Shown: in pieces, positions 50,931 to 62,556 of the stretch
Layout of the letters: every line of letters begins with the position of its first letter
Numbering within the stretch: position 1 is the first letter of the stretch
Origin: Thamnaconus septentrionalis
Lineage: Eukaryota > Chordata > Actinopteri > Tetraodontiformes > Monacanthidae
Direction of reading: 5' to 3'
Length of the DNA stretch: 64,000 nucleotides
Assembly: GCA_009823395.1 (NCBI GenBank)
Contig: CM020505.1
Coordinates: 412,629 to 476,628 of the forward strand
Notes under the pieces: model-generated
Databases searched by the model: none
Seen by the model: only the letters and a program-made list of their open reading frames with translations
What the model was told of the DNA's origin: nothing
Program-made: the position numbers and the translations under genes

Positions 50931-51887
50931 TTCGATTTTGATGACATTCGCACGCACGTCAGGCAAGAATTTTCTTTTGATGCAACAATGACAAGTAAAG
51001 GTGCTCCATAGTGCCAAAAAAATTCTCACAGCCAGTATGAATTTCCAACCATCGTGGAACCAAAACACACGCGTGCTTGTGGTCTACCAACATTTCATTC
51101 TCTCAGGCAAAGTTCCTATCTCCGACAGAAAAGACACCAATTCAGCTTGTTTGCAGGTATGTGCAATAAAATCAACAATTTCTTTCAACGGTCTCTCCAC
51201 TAAAACCACAATAGCGCTCTGTAGGAAGGTCACCCAGTAATGAGACAACAACCCACGCGTTTAGGTCGTCCACCTCTACATCTCATACGCTCTTATTTTT
51301 GAATTTCGCCAAACAGGAAGTGAGTTATTTCCACTTTTGAACACTTGCCAAAATGTTGTCAACGTTTGGGGACTACTGGGTCTTTCCTTCCCGCTTATGA
51401 AAACACAGTTCTGACTGCTTTAGAAAAAAATACATTTTGAGCATCCCCAGAACATCAGCATGCCAACAATGTTTTGTTTTTTTCTTTCTGTTTTTGAGAC
51501 AAAAATAAGAAACAACCATTAATTTGTCCCATTTTCCGACTGTCTTTGACTGCTCTGCATTGTCTCTCAGGGCGCAGCTGGGATCGTTGGATGAGTCGTT
51601 AATAGGGATGGAGAGATTCACCGGTGCGCATTGGTGGTCCGATACAAACGTTTGAAATACGACTGCACCATTAGCTTCAGTGTGCTTTGGACACAAATGC
51701 TGATTCACAATGCATCGTTCCTAACGTGCCTGCATCGGTAAAACACATAGTTTAAACGACTATTTCATGTTTTATTTCCTCCGCCCGTGATGTGTTTCCG
51801 AGGCGCCCTGAATATAGGCTACTGTCAAACCACTGTCGCTACCTGATCTACTGTACTCTTGTGCTTAAAACTGGATAGGCAAATAAA
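50931..51887. other. Intergenic, probable transposon flank
   Basis: No open reading frame with recognisable content. From about 51600 the sequence may be the 5' part of the hAT element whose transposase starts at 51888, but its TIR was not identified. Confidence 0.4.
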
Positions 51888-53343
51888 ATGGAGAGAGGCG
51901 AGAAGGCGGACGAGGAGATATTTAGAGCACTACCATCGACCCACAAATCAAATGTGTGGCGATACTTCTGGTTTTACAAGAAAGATGGAAACATTAACAA
52001 AACGCACGCAATTTGTGGAAAATGCCGTGCTGCCATAATGTACATTATTAGCACGACGAACATGGCGACTCACATGAAAAGGCACCATGGCGTTGAGCCC
52101 ACTGCAGCTGCCCCACTAACCTCTCGCTCGGATAATTCCACCGAAGCAAATGACGGCGGTAGCAAAACTGGTGAGAAAGTATCGTAAGTTATTTCAGCCC
52201 AGATGCTCCTCTGGCAGCTAACTCTACTCGCTCACAGGCAATAACCAACGGCATTGCCTATTTTATCTGTAAAGATATCCAGCCGTATAGCGTTGTAAAA
52301 AACGAGGACTTCAATCAACTCCTTCACAACTTGGATCCTAGGAACAAAATACCAGTTAGGTGTACCTTTACCGACTGATTCCTGCTCTGTACAACAAAGT
52401 GACAGGAGACATAGTTGCGTCCCTGAGTAATGCCCAACGAGTTGCACTTATAGTGGACGGCTGGACATCTCATGCCACTCAGTCATACATCACAGTCACA
52501 GCACACCATATTGAAGATGAGTGGAACATGCAAAACCCTGTTCTGCAGACCAGAACGTTCAATGAGGCCCACACAGGACAAAATCTGGCATCTTTACTGC
52601 GTGATGTCTGCTGTGAGTGGAAGATTGAAGAAAAGAACCCTGCATTAGTCACTGATAATGCAAGAAATATGACACTGGCTGGAGCAGGTGCAGAGATGGA
52701 GCCACATGTGCAATGCATCGCACACACTCTTAATCTATCTTCTCAGAAGGCCCTGAAGGTGGACACAGTGTCAGCACTTCTGGTTAAATTAAGGAAGCAG
52801 GTAACATTCTTCCACAAAAGCTGCAAAGCATGTGAAGCTCTGAAAGAAATGCAGACCCAGTTGCATCTGAAAGTACCACAATCTAGTTCATGATGTTTCC
52901 ACAAGGTGGAACAGTTCCCTGGAGATGGTGGAGCGTTATTGGGAACAGCAGCCGGCTGTGTCACTGACAACAAGGAAGCTAAAGCCCAGTGGAGAAGGCC
53001 TACCCAGTCTCACAGAGGAAGACATGACCCTGATCCCAGAGATCATCAAACTGATGACCCCCTAAAAACAGCAACCAAGTGCCTCAGTGAGGAGAAGACC
53101 CCCGGCATCTCCATCATTGCCCTAACGCTGGCCAAACTGTGGGAGGATTTTGAGCTCGATGTCAGCGATCTACCGGTCATTTCTGTGATGAAGGACAAAT
53201 TCAGAAAGGACTTTGACGCCGGCTACACATATATCCAAGACCTCCTCAACAGAGCCTTAGCACTCGATTCCCTGTTCAAAGACCTGTAATTCCTGGATGA
53301 TGACAACACTAGAGACACCGTATTCCCGGGGATCACAGCAGAA
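51888..53343 (+). pseudogene. BED-finger hAT transposase relic
   Basis: From the ATG at 51888 it encodes SNVWRYFWFYK and CGKCRAAIMY...THMKRHH, a BED-type zinc finger (CxxC, HxxxxH). After a stop at 52185 and a frameshift come the RNase H-like core parts VALIVDGWTSHATQSYITVT, ALVTDNARNM and CIAHTLNLSSQKAL. After another break near 52890 come LKTATKCLSEEKTPGISI and VSDLPVISVMKDKFRKDF. Overall it follows ZBED1-like hAT transposases. The C-terminal dimerisation helix is not found in frame; only DDDEEEEE-like acid runs (53558-53590) follow. Confidence 0.8.
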
Positions 53344-54255
53344 GTGGAGAGAACAGTAAGATTATGTGCAGTATTGTGGCAAGTGTCTTTGTCTTACTCT
53401 CACCCGTGCATTGCTTTACTTAACTGATGATTTTAATCTGTTTTGGTTGGACAAAATCTAATAATTTATCTGTGCTGATCATCTCTGTGTTATTGTCAGG
53501 CAGGGGATGATGGCAGACTGAGAGCAGGCAGCTGAACCAGAAGCTCCAGGTGACCAGAGAGGATGATGAGGAGGAAGAAGAGGAGACAGGTTTGTTTTGA
53601 TTGAAATTTATAACTGAACAGTAACTTATAATTGTGTGTTGATTTGAAAATGAGTAAGATATTATTGTAGAAAAAATGTCTAATTGTATAGCATTGTATT
53701 TCATTTCTCCTCTCTTCTCCACCCTAGATGATGCGCCAGAGCCTCCCAGGAAGAAGTCTTAGATTGAACCAGATGTTTGAGGGTTTCCTCACTCCAAGAG
53801 CACCTCACTTTTTCTTTCTCTTAAGTTTGAAATGCTACAAAGGGTCAGCCCCCTTCAGGATGCCATTTTCCATGTTACCTCAAGGACTGACAAAACACAT
53901 AAATTGTGCATAAAGTACATCAATGCAGTGAAAGGTGCATGAATTGTTTGTTGTGAAAGAAATGGGGCGAGGCATGTTGATTGTTGCACTTGTTTAGACT
54001 GATTTAAAGTCTCACTGCTAATTGATAAACATAATCAATAAATACAATAGGTAAACTTAATAGTTGATAATTAAACTTAATTGGTGACTAAATTAATTGC
54101 TTATCTAATCATGATGATAGCAATACTCTACCAGAGGTAGAGTACTCATGACTCTTCAGAATGTTTTTGAATTTCTGTCAGTTATTATTTTTTTCTTTAT
54201 CTAATCATTGTCCTTATACTGGACCTAGTTTTCTTGCAGATTGACCACTGGTCTC
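53344..54255. other. Sequence after the hAT relic
   Basis: AT-rich. A KKS stop-like end of the hAT frame may be at about 53745-53760. No TIR found. Confidence 0.35.
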
Positions 54256-54259
54256 TTAA

Positions 54260-54855
54260 CCCTTTCAGCGCCATAAGTTTTTCAAGAAAATGTTCAATTT
54301 TGATATCAAGATTTCAAATGGCTGTGACTTGAAATTGGTTAGAGATAAAGCCATACTGTCATTGAGAAAAAACTTCAGTAAACCCAAACTTTTTGCTTGT
54401 TTGTTTTTGTATTATGTCAGGTATCTGTATGTCAGATCCCTGTCTCCACAATACCCCACAGGCTCATCAAAATGTTTTATCCACTTTTGATCATTTTCCA
54501 CATATCTCAAACAGACTCAGCCATCATCACTGTAATTTACAGGGTGACCGCGAACATCCCTGCTGCCTCCACCGGCACTGGCTGGGCGTTTCCTCCCATA
54601 GCTTCTACCACGTTGATCACTAACTCCCCGCGCCCTCCGTCACCGTTAGCGGTGTTTTGAGTACTCCTACTTCCCCCACCATGTCCCCCCATCCTCATTC
54701 GCCGATTACTCCCACCCCGGCCACGCTGAGGCGAAGCATGTGCTGCTTGGTGACTGTCGTGGCACATCGACTCGCTGCCGCTGCATAACTAAAGACGCAC
54801 CGGCAGACTTCGCTCTCACGGGATGACTGAACATGCGACCATGGCGCCTAAAGGG
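54260..54855. mobile_element. piggyBac-like MITE, 596 bp
   Basis: TTAA lies on both sides (54256-54259 and 54856-54859), with ends CCCTTTCAGCGCCATAAG and, on the minus strand, CCCTTTAGGCGCCATGG. CCCT ends with TTAA duplications are typical of piggyBac. No transposase is present. Confidence 0.8.
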
Positions 54856-54939
54856 TTAACAGACCATACTCTGAAACTGTATTATTATTTTTAACGTGTT
54901 CACAGAAGACCAGAATCATAATTAAAGATGTGGCTTTAG

Positions 54940-55488
54940 ATTACTGCCATCCATCTTCTCTGCCTCTGGGTCAGATGGATGATGATGGACATCCATGCAC
55001 CACTCTCCAAGAGGTATATACCTTTTATTGACCTCTCTTCTTCATGAGTTAGAATTTCTTTCACTATTTTTATGGAGCTTCAATGAGGAAAGTCTACAGT
55101 TTTGATGATAGTGTAGTGTGAAAAAACAGCAATAGAGAATGTTAGTATGGAGAATACCAACAATGCATTTTGGAAAATTTTCATGTACCAATGACATTGT
55201 ACTTTTATCTAATCATTAACTTTATTCTGGACCTTACGCTGTTTCCACAAGGCACGTTCACACTGAAATGTGAAAGTGTGTAAGTGGTTGGATTATGACT
55301 CTGGTTGATGAATCTGATTGCGGTCCCCATGAGAAACTGAAACTTTGTGTAAAGAAATGTCCCTACAAAGCATGTTTTATTTTAAGATCAGCCAGAGCTA
55401 AGCTTTACCTTTTACTCACCTCTCTTCTTCATGACCCATGGAGAATATTAGTGCAGCTTATGAATTTTACACAAATTTCATGTACCAA
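54940..55488. repeat. Local tandem duplication
   Basis: Blocks such as CTCTCTTCTTCATGA, AGAATAC/ATTAG and TTTTCATGTACCAAT occur twice, at about 55018-55200 and 55405-55488. TATCTAATCATT also occurs at 54196 and 55207. A diverged unit of roughly 0.3 kb seems to be repeated. Content unknown. Confidence 0.5.
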
Positions 55489-57040
55489 TAATAATAATAG
55501 TAATAAACTTTTATTTGTACAGCGCTAAATCACAACCAATGGCGTCTCAAAGCGCTTTATACAATCAGAGAGAACCAACCGGGCCCCCGGAGCAAGCAAG
55601 ATGCGACAGTGGTTGGGAAAACTCCCCTGTGGGAAGAAACCTAGGGCAGAACCAGACTCCAGAGGGCCATCATCTGCCTATGAGTAGTTGGGGTGAAATA
55701 CAAAAATAGAGGAGATACAGAGAAAGAGAGAAAGGAGCAGAGTGAACCTGTGTGGCAGACAGGACAGAGTGAAAAACAGATACACCAACCAGACATTCAC
55801 AAAACGGATATAAACACAAAGAATAGGAAATAATTCAAGGCTGCTGTCCGTGTGGGCTGTAAGTGTCCATGCTTTGGAAGGCAAGAGCCTAGCTCGATGT
55901 ACAATCTGCCGATAGGACAAGTCCAGGTCCTAGGCATGGTGGTGGGATGAAGCAATGACACCAAGACCCCCAGGACAGCACAATCCAGCTCCTCGCGCAG
56001 TGGTCATCACCTGCCGGGGACACAGAGACTGCGGCAGTATCATGCATATCGAGCATACTGTACAAAGCATAATGAGAGCTAGTTTGGACAGAGTAGATAG
56101 AGTCAAAGATTGATTGGGTGAGGAGAGTGATAGAGGCTCCGCCTGCACAGAGCAACGATCCCTGTAACGGGAGCGAAAGATCTCCCTCCACGGCGTAAGC
56201 CTATAGCAGCTTAACTGACAGTGGATGGAATCTAACTATAAGCTTTAAGAAAAAGGAAAGTCTTAAGTCTACTCCTAAATAAACTAACTGTGTCTGCCAC
56301 CCTCACCGAGGCTGGAAGATGATTCCAAAATAAAGGTGCCAGGAAACTGAAACACCTACCTCCTGACCTAACTTGAAATTTTTGGGATAACTAAAAGACC
56401 TGAATCCTCAGAGCGAAGGGCTCTTGGAGGATGATAAAGTTCAATTAGTTCCCTAATATAAGAAGGAGTCTGAGAATGAAGAGCTTTGTAAGTTAAAACT
56501 AGAATCTTAAATTCAATTCTAAATTTGATTGGCAGCCAATGCAAGGAAGCTAAGATTGGAGTAATATGCTGCCTCCTTCTAGTTCTGGTTAACAATCGTG
56601 CCACAGAGTTTTGGATTAACTGTAATGTCCTAAGGGACGAATTTGGGCATCCTGCTAGTACCGAGTTACAGTAATCTAGCCTAGATGTAACAAAAGCATG
56701 GATTATTTTTTTCAGCGTCTTTGAAGGACAAAAAACCTCGAATTTTGGCAATGTTTCTTAAGTGGAAGAAAGCTGACCTCCCCACATTCTGTATATGAGA
56801 ATTAAAGGTCAGGTCCTGATCAAAAGTGACTCCAAGGTTCCTCATAGTAGAGCTGGGTGTAGTACCAAATAGACCACCCTGTCCATCAAAGGCTCTGTCC
56901 CTACTCTCTCGCGAACCAAATATAATGACCTCAGTTTTATCGGTATTAAGCAACAAGAAATTCTGTGTCATCCAAGTTCTGACATCACGAAGACAAGATT
57001 CCAATTTGGCCAACTGATGAGCCTCATTTGCCTTAAAAGA
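55489..57040 (-). pseudogene. L2 LINE, 5'-truncated copy with target duplication
   Basis: On the minus strand: SFKANEAHQLAKLESCLRD, WMTQNFLLLNTDKTEV, NLGVTFDQDL, FFHLRNIAKIRGFL (up to here one frame), then VTSRLDYCNSVLAG and HITPILASLHWLPIKFRIEFK, then a 3' UTR ending at about 55490 in an AAT-rich tail. CATGTACCAA (55479-55488) and CATGTAACAA (57041-57050) flank it, a 10-base duplication with one mismatch. One frameshift lies near 56735. Confidence 0.88.
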
Positions 57041-57042
57041 CA

Positions 57043-58025
57043 TGTAACAAGGTAGGATGCAGGAAGTAGAGTAAGGGGGAAGTGACATCACACAAGAGGA
57101 AGGAGGAAGGAAGTTATAAATCAGAGACACCTGTGCTGACAAAAAAAAGCGGGAAATTCAAACAAAGAAGACAAAAAGAGCTGAAGCAGAACCAAAGAAA
57201 CGTGAGAAGTGAGATAAGGAGAAAAAGGATAACTAACCTGAATGTGGATTAAAAGAAATTGCAACGACCGGAGTGAACTAGAGGTGGACCTGATAACCAG
57301 TGTCTTGAAGGAGGAAGAAAAAGGATCTCCCTGGAACAGGCAAACCTGTTCGGAACCCGAAAACCCTTCCTTGGACCGGGTCAAAGGCCACTCTCCTCTC
57401 CTTCAGCTAAGTTCTTCCACCTCCTTATTCTCCAGGCTTCTCCACCTGGCTGCTGTTGTTACATGCTCTCTTGCTTCTTCATCATCCTCCCTCTCTGACT
57501 ACACTCACTCACACACTCACACACTCACACACACACACTCCACATACATGAACTGAACTGGACAGGACTACACACACACACACACACCACATTCATGAAC
57601 TGGTCTGAACTGGAATCTACCTGACCACACACCCTCACATACATATGATAAGGACTTATTTGAATATTTTGGAGTTTTGATCGCTGAGATTTTGATTGCT
57701 TATGTTTTTTTTCAGGAAATTTGGGTTTGTAAAAATGTTTTTGTTGATGCATATTTTTTGAGAAAGTGGCTAGGAATCTCGCAGTTTATGTTGTAATAAA
57801 TTTCGTTGTACCTTAAATCACCCTTACCTTGCAAACTTACTTTTGGTTTTCTTATTTGTGTAAATTTTGTAGGGAGTATAATAATCATACGTCGGGTGTT
57901 CTCTCCACACTTTCCACCATAAAAATAATATCTATCCAAAGAGTTAAAGTTATATTTATGACAGAGTGAATCCTGTCTGGCGCCCAACACGTTTTATATA
58001 GGTTTGGAGAGACGTGCTCCGCTAC
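57043..58025 (+). repeat. Probable 5' LTR of the Ty3/gypsy element
   Basis: It starts TGTAACAAGG and ends CCGCTACA (TGTA/TACA), with a TATAAA at 57115-57120 and an AATAAA at 57795-57800. The possible primer-binding site TGGCGCACAACGTGGGGC follows at 58031. The 3' LTR lies outside the window, so the borders are inferred. A similar TGGCGCCCAACA at 57977 is an alternative site, which would make the LTR shorter. Confidence 0.6.
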
Positions 58026-58030
58026 AGAAA

Positions 58031-58050
58031 TGGCGCACAACGTGGGGCTG
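58031..58050 (+). promoter_or_regulatory. Putative primer-binding site
   Basis: TGGCGCACAACGTGGGGCTG begins with TGG, as expected for a complement to a tRNA 3' CCA end, six bases after the probable LTR end. The tRNA was not identified. Confidence 0.5.
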
Positions 58051-58223
58051 AGCTTTTGAATTTAATTAATCTAAAATTGAGAAGGTAAAAGCATTTATTG
58101 TCTGTTTGTTCTCAAGTGAAGGGCATGTTTACTTTTTGCAAGGTTGAATGTTTTGAATTATTTATGTGTTCCTTGAAGTGCATTATTCTGTGAGGGCTTT
58201 GATATTCATTCACCCATCTTTAC

Positions 58224-58845
58224 ATGATGGCTCACTCACCACACTCCTCAACCCCACACTCTGTTACTCTTGACATTGATGCTCCAGATGTTCACACTCC
58301 TGTTATCCCTGTTATCCCCCATGCTGCACACCCTGAGTATGGTGACCACCTACGGACTTATTTCCCCACTCCTCGCCTACCTCTGGCCCAGATGCCTGAG
58401 GTTAATAACCCCCCCAGACCCGTTCCCCCTTTGAACAATCTCTACTCCATTAATCAATCTCTCGCTTGGGAAACTGAGGCGGTGGCAACTTCACAGGATC
58501 AAGGGGACTTTAACCTCACAACTTCACCTTCCTCTGTGACTCCAGCTCCATATGAACTTCCAAAAGCAATGCCTACACCTGCTCAGAATCTGCACTTAAT
58601 TGTGGACAATACACAAAGAAGTTGGGAAAGGATGCACACCGAGATTAAAGAACAGAACGCAGCTATTAAAGAGCTCACAACATCCCTGAAAAATGGAGTC
58701 TTGGGGATCAAATGAGAGCAAATCATCGGGAACTTTTTACATTGATTAAAACGCATCACGAAAGTACTGAGAGTGAAATGGATAAACTGGTGAAAGGAAT
58801 GAAACACATGATTGAAGAGGAAGTGAAAACTCTGCAATTTCACTG
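58224..58845 (+). pseudogene. gag N-terminal part, frameshifted
   Basis: The ATG at 58224 (preceded by ATG-rich TACATG) opens a Pro-rich 163-codon frame (HPEYGDHLRTYFPTPRLP, PPRPVPPLNN), ending with a helical stretch. The stop overlaps an ATG (ATGA at 58712) in the next frame, which encodes ELFTLIKTHHESTESEMDKL to about 58840. Reading then moves to the frame of the long ORF. The simplest view is two single-base losses in one coiled-coil Gag N terminus. Confidence 0.65.
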
Positions 58846-61800
58846 TTGTCCGAAGTTCGCTTCATGGTGGAGCAGTTTCAAATGGAGACCCAACAGGACC
58901 TTAAAGGCTATCACACTGCAACTGAAGAAAGCATTAGCAAGCTTTCAGAGACGGTTATGGCCATGAATAAAGATCTAAATAAACTGACCATCCACATGAG
59001 CACAGTGGAGAGTGAACGTGAAGCACAGATTGAGCTTCTTGACAAAATTAATTCCAATCTGGAAAGCCGGCTAGTAACTTTCAGAGAAGAAGCCAAATCT
59101 GCTGTTTCCTCTTCACGGTCAATTAGTTCTGGTGCTGCAGTTTCAACACCCACATTGATAAAAAGTGATCACATTAAGTTGACCTTTCCTACTTATGGAG
59201 GACCTGCAGATGATCCAGACCCCCTTAATTATCTGTCTAAATGCCATGACTTTATAGCCATACATCCTTTATCCGATGTTGACATTCTAGCAACTTTCCG
59301 AACCGTCCTTTACGGTACTGCTCGAGATTGGTGGGAAATTGCGAGAACAGAGGTCAAGACTTGGGATCAATTTGAGACTTTCTTCCTGTCTGCTTTCCTT
59401 TCAGAAGATTATGAAGATGAACTCGCGGAACGCGTTAGATGCTGCAGACAAAAAGAAAATGAACCTATTAGAGATTTTGCTTTTTCCTATAGAGCTCTCT
59501 GTAAGCGGTGGAATCCCTCTCTCACAGAGGCTAACATTGTGAAGATGATCCTCAAAAATATCAAACCCCTTCTGGCAAGTCAGCTCCGAGGTCGAGTTGA
59601 TACTGTGGAAGAGTTGGTGCGTCTTGGTCATCAGTTTGAAAAAGATCATGTACAACATCTGAAATACAACCAGCAAATGGGAGCCCGAAATGTCTCTCTC
59701 CATCACAAAATATTTGCCAGTGCTCAACCCAATGATAAACCCAAACCATCTGTCTTGTGTTGGAGGTGTAAAGGAGATCATGCTCCTGGCTCATGTCCAC
59801 ATTACAGCTTATCGAATACCAGTTCACATACTTCTAATCAACAGCAGGGGTCCCCAAAACACCTTCAACGAGCACCAAGGCACAAGGGTCCGCCTGGAAA
59901 TGGGTCTGTGACAACTGTGAAATCGAAGAGAGATTCTAGACCAACAGCACCCCAAGGTCACAAAGCACCCATAAGAAAGACTTCTGATCCTTTGGAGTCC
60001 CTTGGAAGTCCCCAACAACTTGTTGTGCCTGTCACCATTGGTACCTGGCGTGGGAAGGCAATTGTTGATACAGGAGCTAGTTATACTCTGATGCATGAGT
60101 ACCTGTGGGTGGAGATAAAAGGATCGAAGAATAACCTCGAGCCATGGACAGAGAGTCCCTTGTATCTCGCCAATGGGGAAGCAACCATCCCACTAGGGTG
60201 GGGAAATAACCTCTGTGTTGACCTCCAAGGCCATGTGTCCACTCTTCCTGTTGCTGTATTGGGGAAAGAAGCGTTAGCTTATGGGATGGTTCTCGGCCTC
60301 GATTTTATATCTGATGTCAAATTGATAATTAATGTCTCTGATAAAGTTTACAGTTTCCTGTCTACTCCCTCTGTGACTTATCCATTCCAGCCTGGAAGCG
60401 CTTCACTCCCACAAAGTGTCCCTCTGAAATCAAATTCAAAACTGAGTGTGACAAACCCCAGTTCAGGTCAACTTCTTTCTCTGATAAGCTCTGTTCCACC
60501 TCCCATCCTCACATTAGAACCTGTACGCCTAGAAGTCAAAGATTACATCAAGAAGGCTGTGTCTAATGCTCATTTACAGGATGAAGGAAAAGAACAGTTG
60601 CAACACCTCCTGGAGAAAAACACGGAAGTCTGTACTAACCAACCAGGGAGAACTGATGTTTTGCAGCACACCATATACACCACTAACTGTGTACCCATCA
60701 AACAGAGACCTTATCGGATGTCTGCTGCCAAACAAGCAATTGTGGAAGAGCAACTAAAGGAGATGATCGCCACTGGAATTGTTGAACCTTCCCATTCAGG
60801 GTGGGCTTCTCCAGTAGTTCTACCCCCAAAGAAAGATGGTGGTCATAGATTTTGTGTAGATTATAGAAAAGTGAATGCTGTCACTGAAACTGACGCCTAT
60901 CCTCTACCCACCATCAACGAAATCCTTGAGTCACTTACAGGATCATGTTTTTTTTCCACAATAGACTTAAACAGCGGATACTGGCAGGTGACCATGGACC
61001 CTGACAGTAAAGCAAAGACTGCCTTTGTCACTCATGCAGGGCTCTATCATTTCAACGTCATGCCTTTTGGTCTCAAAAATGCACCAGCCACTTTTCAACG
61101 GTTGATGGAGAGAGTTCTTGACGGTCTAAGAGGTCACATATGTCTCGTATACTTAGACGACATTATTGTGTATTCCTCCACTGTAGCTGAACATTTTGAG
61201 CGATTGCAGACTGTGCTGGATCGATTACATAAGGTTCAATTAACCATCAACCTGAAGAAGTCTAAATTCTGTCTGACGGAAATTAAATTTCTGGGACACA
61301 TTATTTCCAACAAAGGAGTTAGTGCTGACCCTGATAAAGTGGAAGCCATAAAATCCTACCCTATTCCCACAAATCTGAAGGAAGTCCAGAGATTCCTAGG
61401 ACTCGCTGGTTGGTATCACAAATTTGTGCCTGATTTCTCCAAAATAGCCCAGCCTATAAGTGACCTAAAGAAAAAAGGAATCCCTTTTGTGTGGAGCCAA
61501 AAATGTCAACATGCTTTTGATCAGCTAAAAACATGTCTAATATCACCTCCTGTATTAGGTCATCCAAACCCAGACATGCCATTTTATGTGTACACTGACG
61601 CCAGCAACACAGGCTTAGGAGCTGTGTTGACCCAGAAAGAAAACGACGAAAGGGAAACGGTATTTGCTTATGCAAGTCGAACCCTAAATCGAGCAGAGAA
61701 AAATTACACTGCAACTGAAAAGGAGTGTTTAGCTATCATTTGGGCTCTAGAGAGATGGCAACACTTCCTCGAACCTAAACTCTTTACTGTCATTACTGAT

Positions 61801-62556
61801 CACTCTGCCTTAAAGTGGGTTCTCTCCTCAACCAAAACCACCAGTCGACTGATCAGATGGGCTCTAAGATTACAAAGGTTTGACTTCATTGTAGAATACA
61901 GGAAGGGAAAACTACACAGTGCTCCTGATGCTCTTTCTAGGATCCCTGCTGATTTCCAATGCTGTCTGTATGCAAACCAACTGGATGGAAAAATGGTCCT
62001 ATCTCTCAAGAAAGTATGGGAAGAGCAACATAAAGACCCCAAATTTGAGGAGATCTTTAAGCAGCTGGCTGAAACAAACGACAAGAACAAGAAAACCGAA
62101 CGGGAGTTTGTGGTCCTTGAAGATAAACTATATCATAAAAAACAGCTTTCCGAAAATCACTTCCACTATCGACTCTACATTCCCTATAGTCTGGTTCAAG
62201 AATTACTCCAGACTTATCATGAAAACCCTCTCAGTGGTCATGCTGGCATTTTTAAAACCTACAAGAGACTTTACGAAGTAGCATATTGGCCTGGCATGTG
62301 GACGGATGTGAAAACCTTTATCCGACACTGTGCGGTTTGTCAGAGTCTGAAAGCTGATAACCAGAAACCGGCTGGGAAAATTCAACAGACACAGGTTAAA
62401 GCTCCAAATGAAATGCTTGGTATCGACCTTATGGGTCCTCTGCCCAGAAGCCCCCAAAGACATGAATACCTTGTGGTGGTGGTGGATTATTTTACTCGCT
62501 GGGTTGAATTTACTCCATTAAGAGCTGCTACGGCACAAACTGTTGCCCAATTCTAA
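58846..62556 (+). CDS. Ty3/gypsy gag-pol polyprotein (partial, one long frame)
   Basis: The open frame of 1236 codons has no ATG at its left edge (it opens with TTG), because it continues a frameshifted Gag. In order it encodes a coiled-coil region (about 1-95), capsid (KLTFPTYGGPADDPDPLNYL, RDWWEIARTEV, EDELAERVRCCRQKENEPIRDF), a finger CWRCKGDHAPGSC with a spacing of CX2CX3HX4C, a protease active site DTGAS (about 60065), a complete RT with FCVDYRKVN and YLDD (about 61150), RNase H (YTDASNTGLGAVL, TDHSALKW), an integrase zinc finger (HENPLSGH...CAVC) and the start of the core with the first catalytic Asp in GIDLMGPLP. It ends at 62556 by a one-base frameshift. The RT and RNase H look intact. 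Confidence 0.93.
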   Translation: MSEVRFMVEQFQMETQQDLKGYHTATEESISKLSETVMAMNKDLNKLTIHMSTVESEREAQIELLDKINSNLESRLVTFREEAKSAVSSSRSISSGAAVSTPTLIKSDHIKLTFPTYGGPADDPDPLNYLSKCHDFIAIHPLSDVDILATFRTVLYGTARDWWEIARTEVKTWDQFETFFLSAFLSEDYEDELAERVRCCRQKENEPIRDFAFSYRALCKRWNPSLTEANIVKMILKNIKPLLASQLRGRVDTVEELVRLGHQFEKDHVQHLKYNQQMGARNVSLHHKIFASAQPNDKPKPSVLCWRCKGDHAPGSCPHYSLSNTSSHTSNQQQGSPKHLQRAPRHKGPPGNGSVTTVKSKRDSRPTAPQGHKAPIRKTSDPLESLGSPQQLVVPVTIGTWRGKAIVDTGASYTLMHEYLWVEIKGSKNNLEPWTESPLYLANGEATIPLGWGNNLCVDLQGHVSTLPVAVLGKEALAYGMVLGLDFISDVKLIINVSDKVYSFLSTPSVTYPFQPGSASLPQSVPLKSNSKLSVTNPSSGQLLSLISSVPPPILTLEPVRLEVKDYIKKAVSNAHLQDEGKEQLQHLLEKNTEVCTNQPGRTDVLQHTIYTTNCVPIKQRPYRMSAAKQAIVEEQLKEMIATGIVEPSHSGWASPVVLPPKKDGGHRFCVDYRKVNAVTETDAYPLPTINEILESLTGSCFFSTIDLNSGYWQVTMDPDSKAKTAFVTHAGLYHFNVMPFGLKNAPATFQRLMERVLDGLRGHICLVYLDDIIVYSSTVAEHFERLQTVLDRLHKVQLTINLKKSKFCLTEIKFLGHIISNKGVSADPDKVEAIKSYPIPTNLKEVQRFLGLAGWYHKFVPDFSKIAQPISDLKKKGIPFVWSQKCQHAFDQLKTCLISPPVLGHPNPDMPFYVYTDASNTGLGAVLTQKENDERETVFAYASRTLNRAEKNYTATEKECLAIIWALERWQHFLEPKLFTVITDHSALKWVLSSTKTTSRLIRWALRLQRFDFIVEYRKGKLHSAPDALSRIPADFQCCLYANQLDGKMVLSLKKVWEEQHKDPKFEEIFKQLAETNDKNKKTEREFVVLEDKLYHKKQLSENHFHYRLYIPYSLVQELLQTYHENPLSGHAGIFKTYKRLYEVAYWPGMWTDVKTFIRHCAVCQSLKADNQKPAGKIQQTQVKAPNEMLGIDLMGPLPRSPQRHEYLVVVVDYFTRWVEFTPLRAATAQTVAQF

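Noticed and set aside
58712..58966. Separate small gene after gag
   Set aside because: The first half is the continuation of the Gag coiled coil. The second half is a shadow of the long gag-pol frame.
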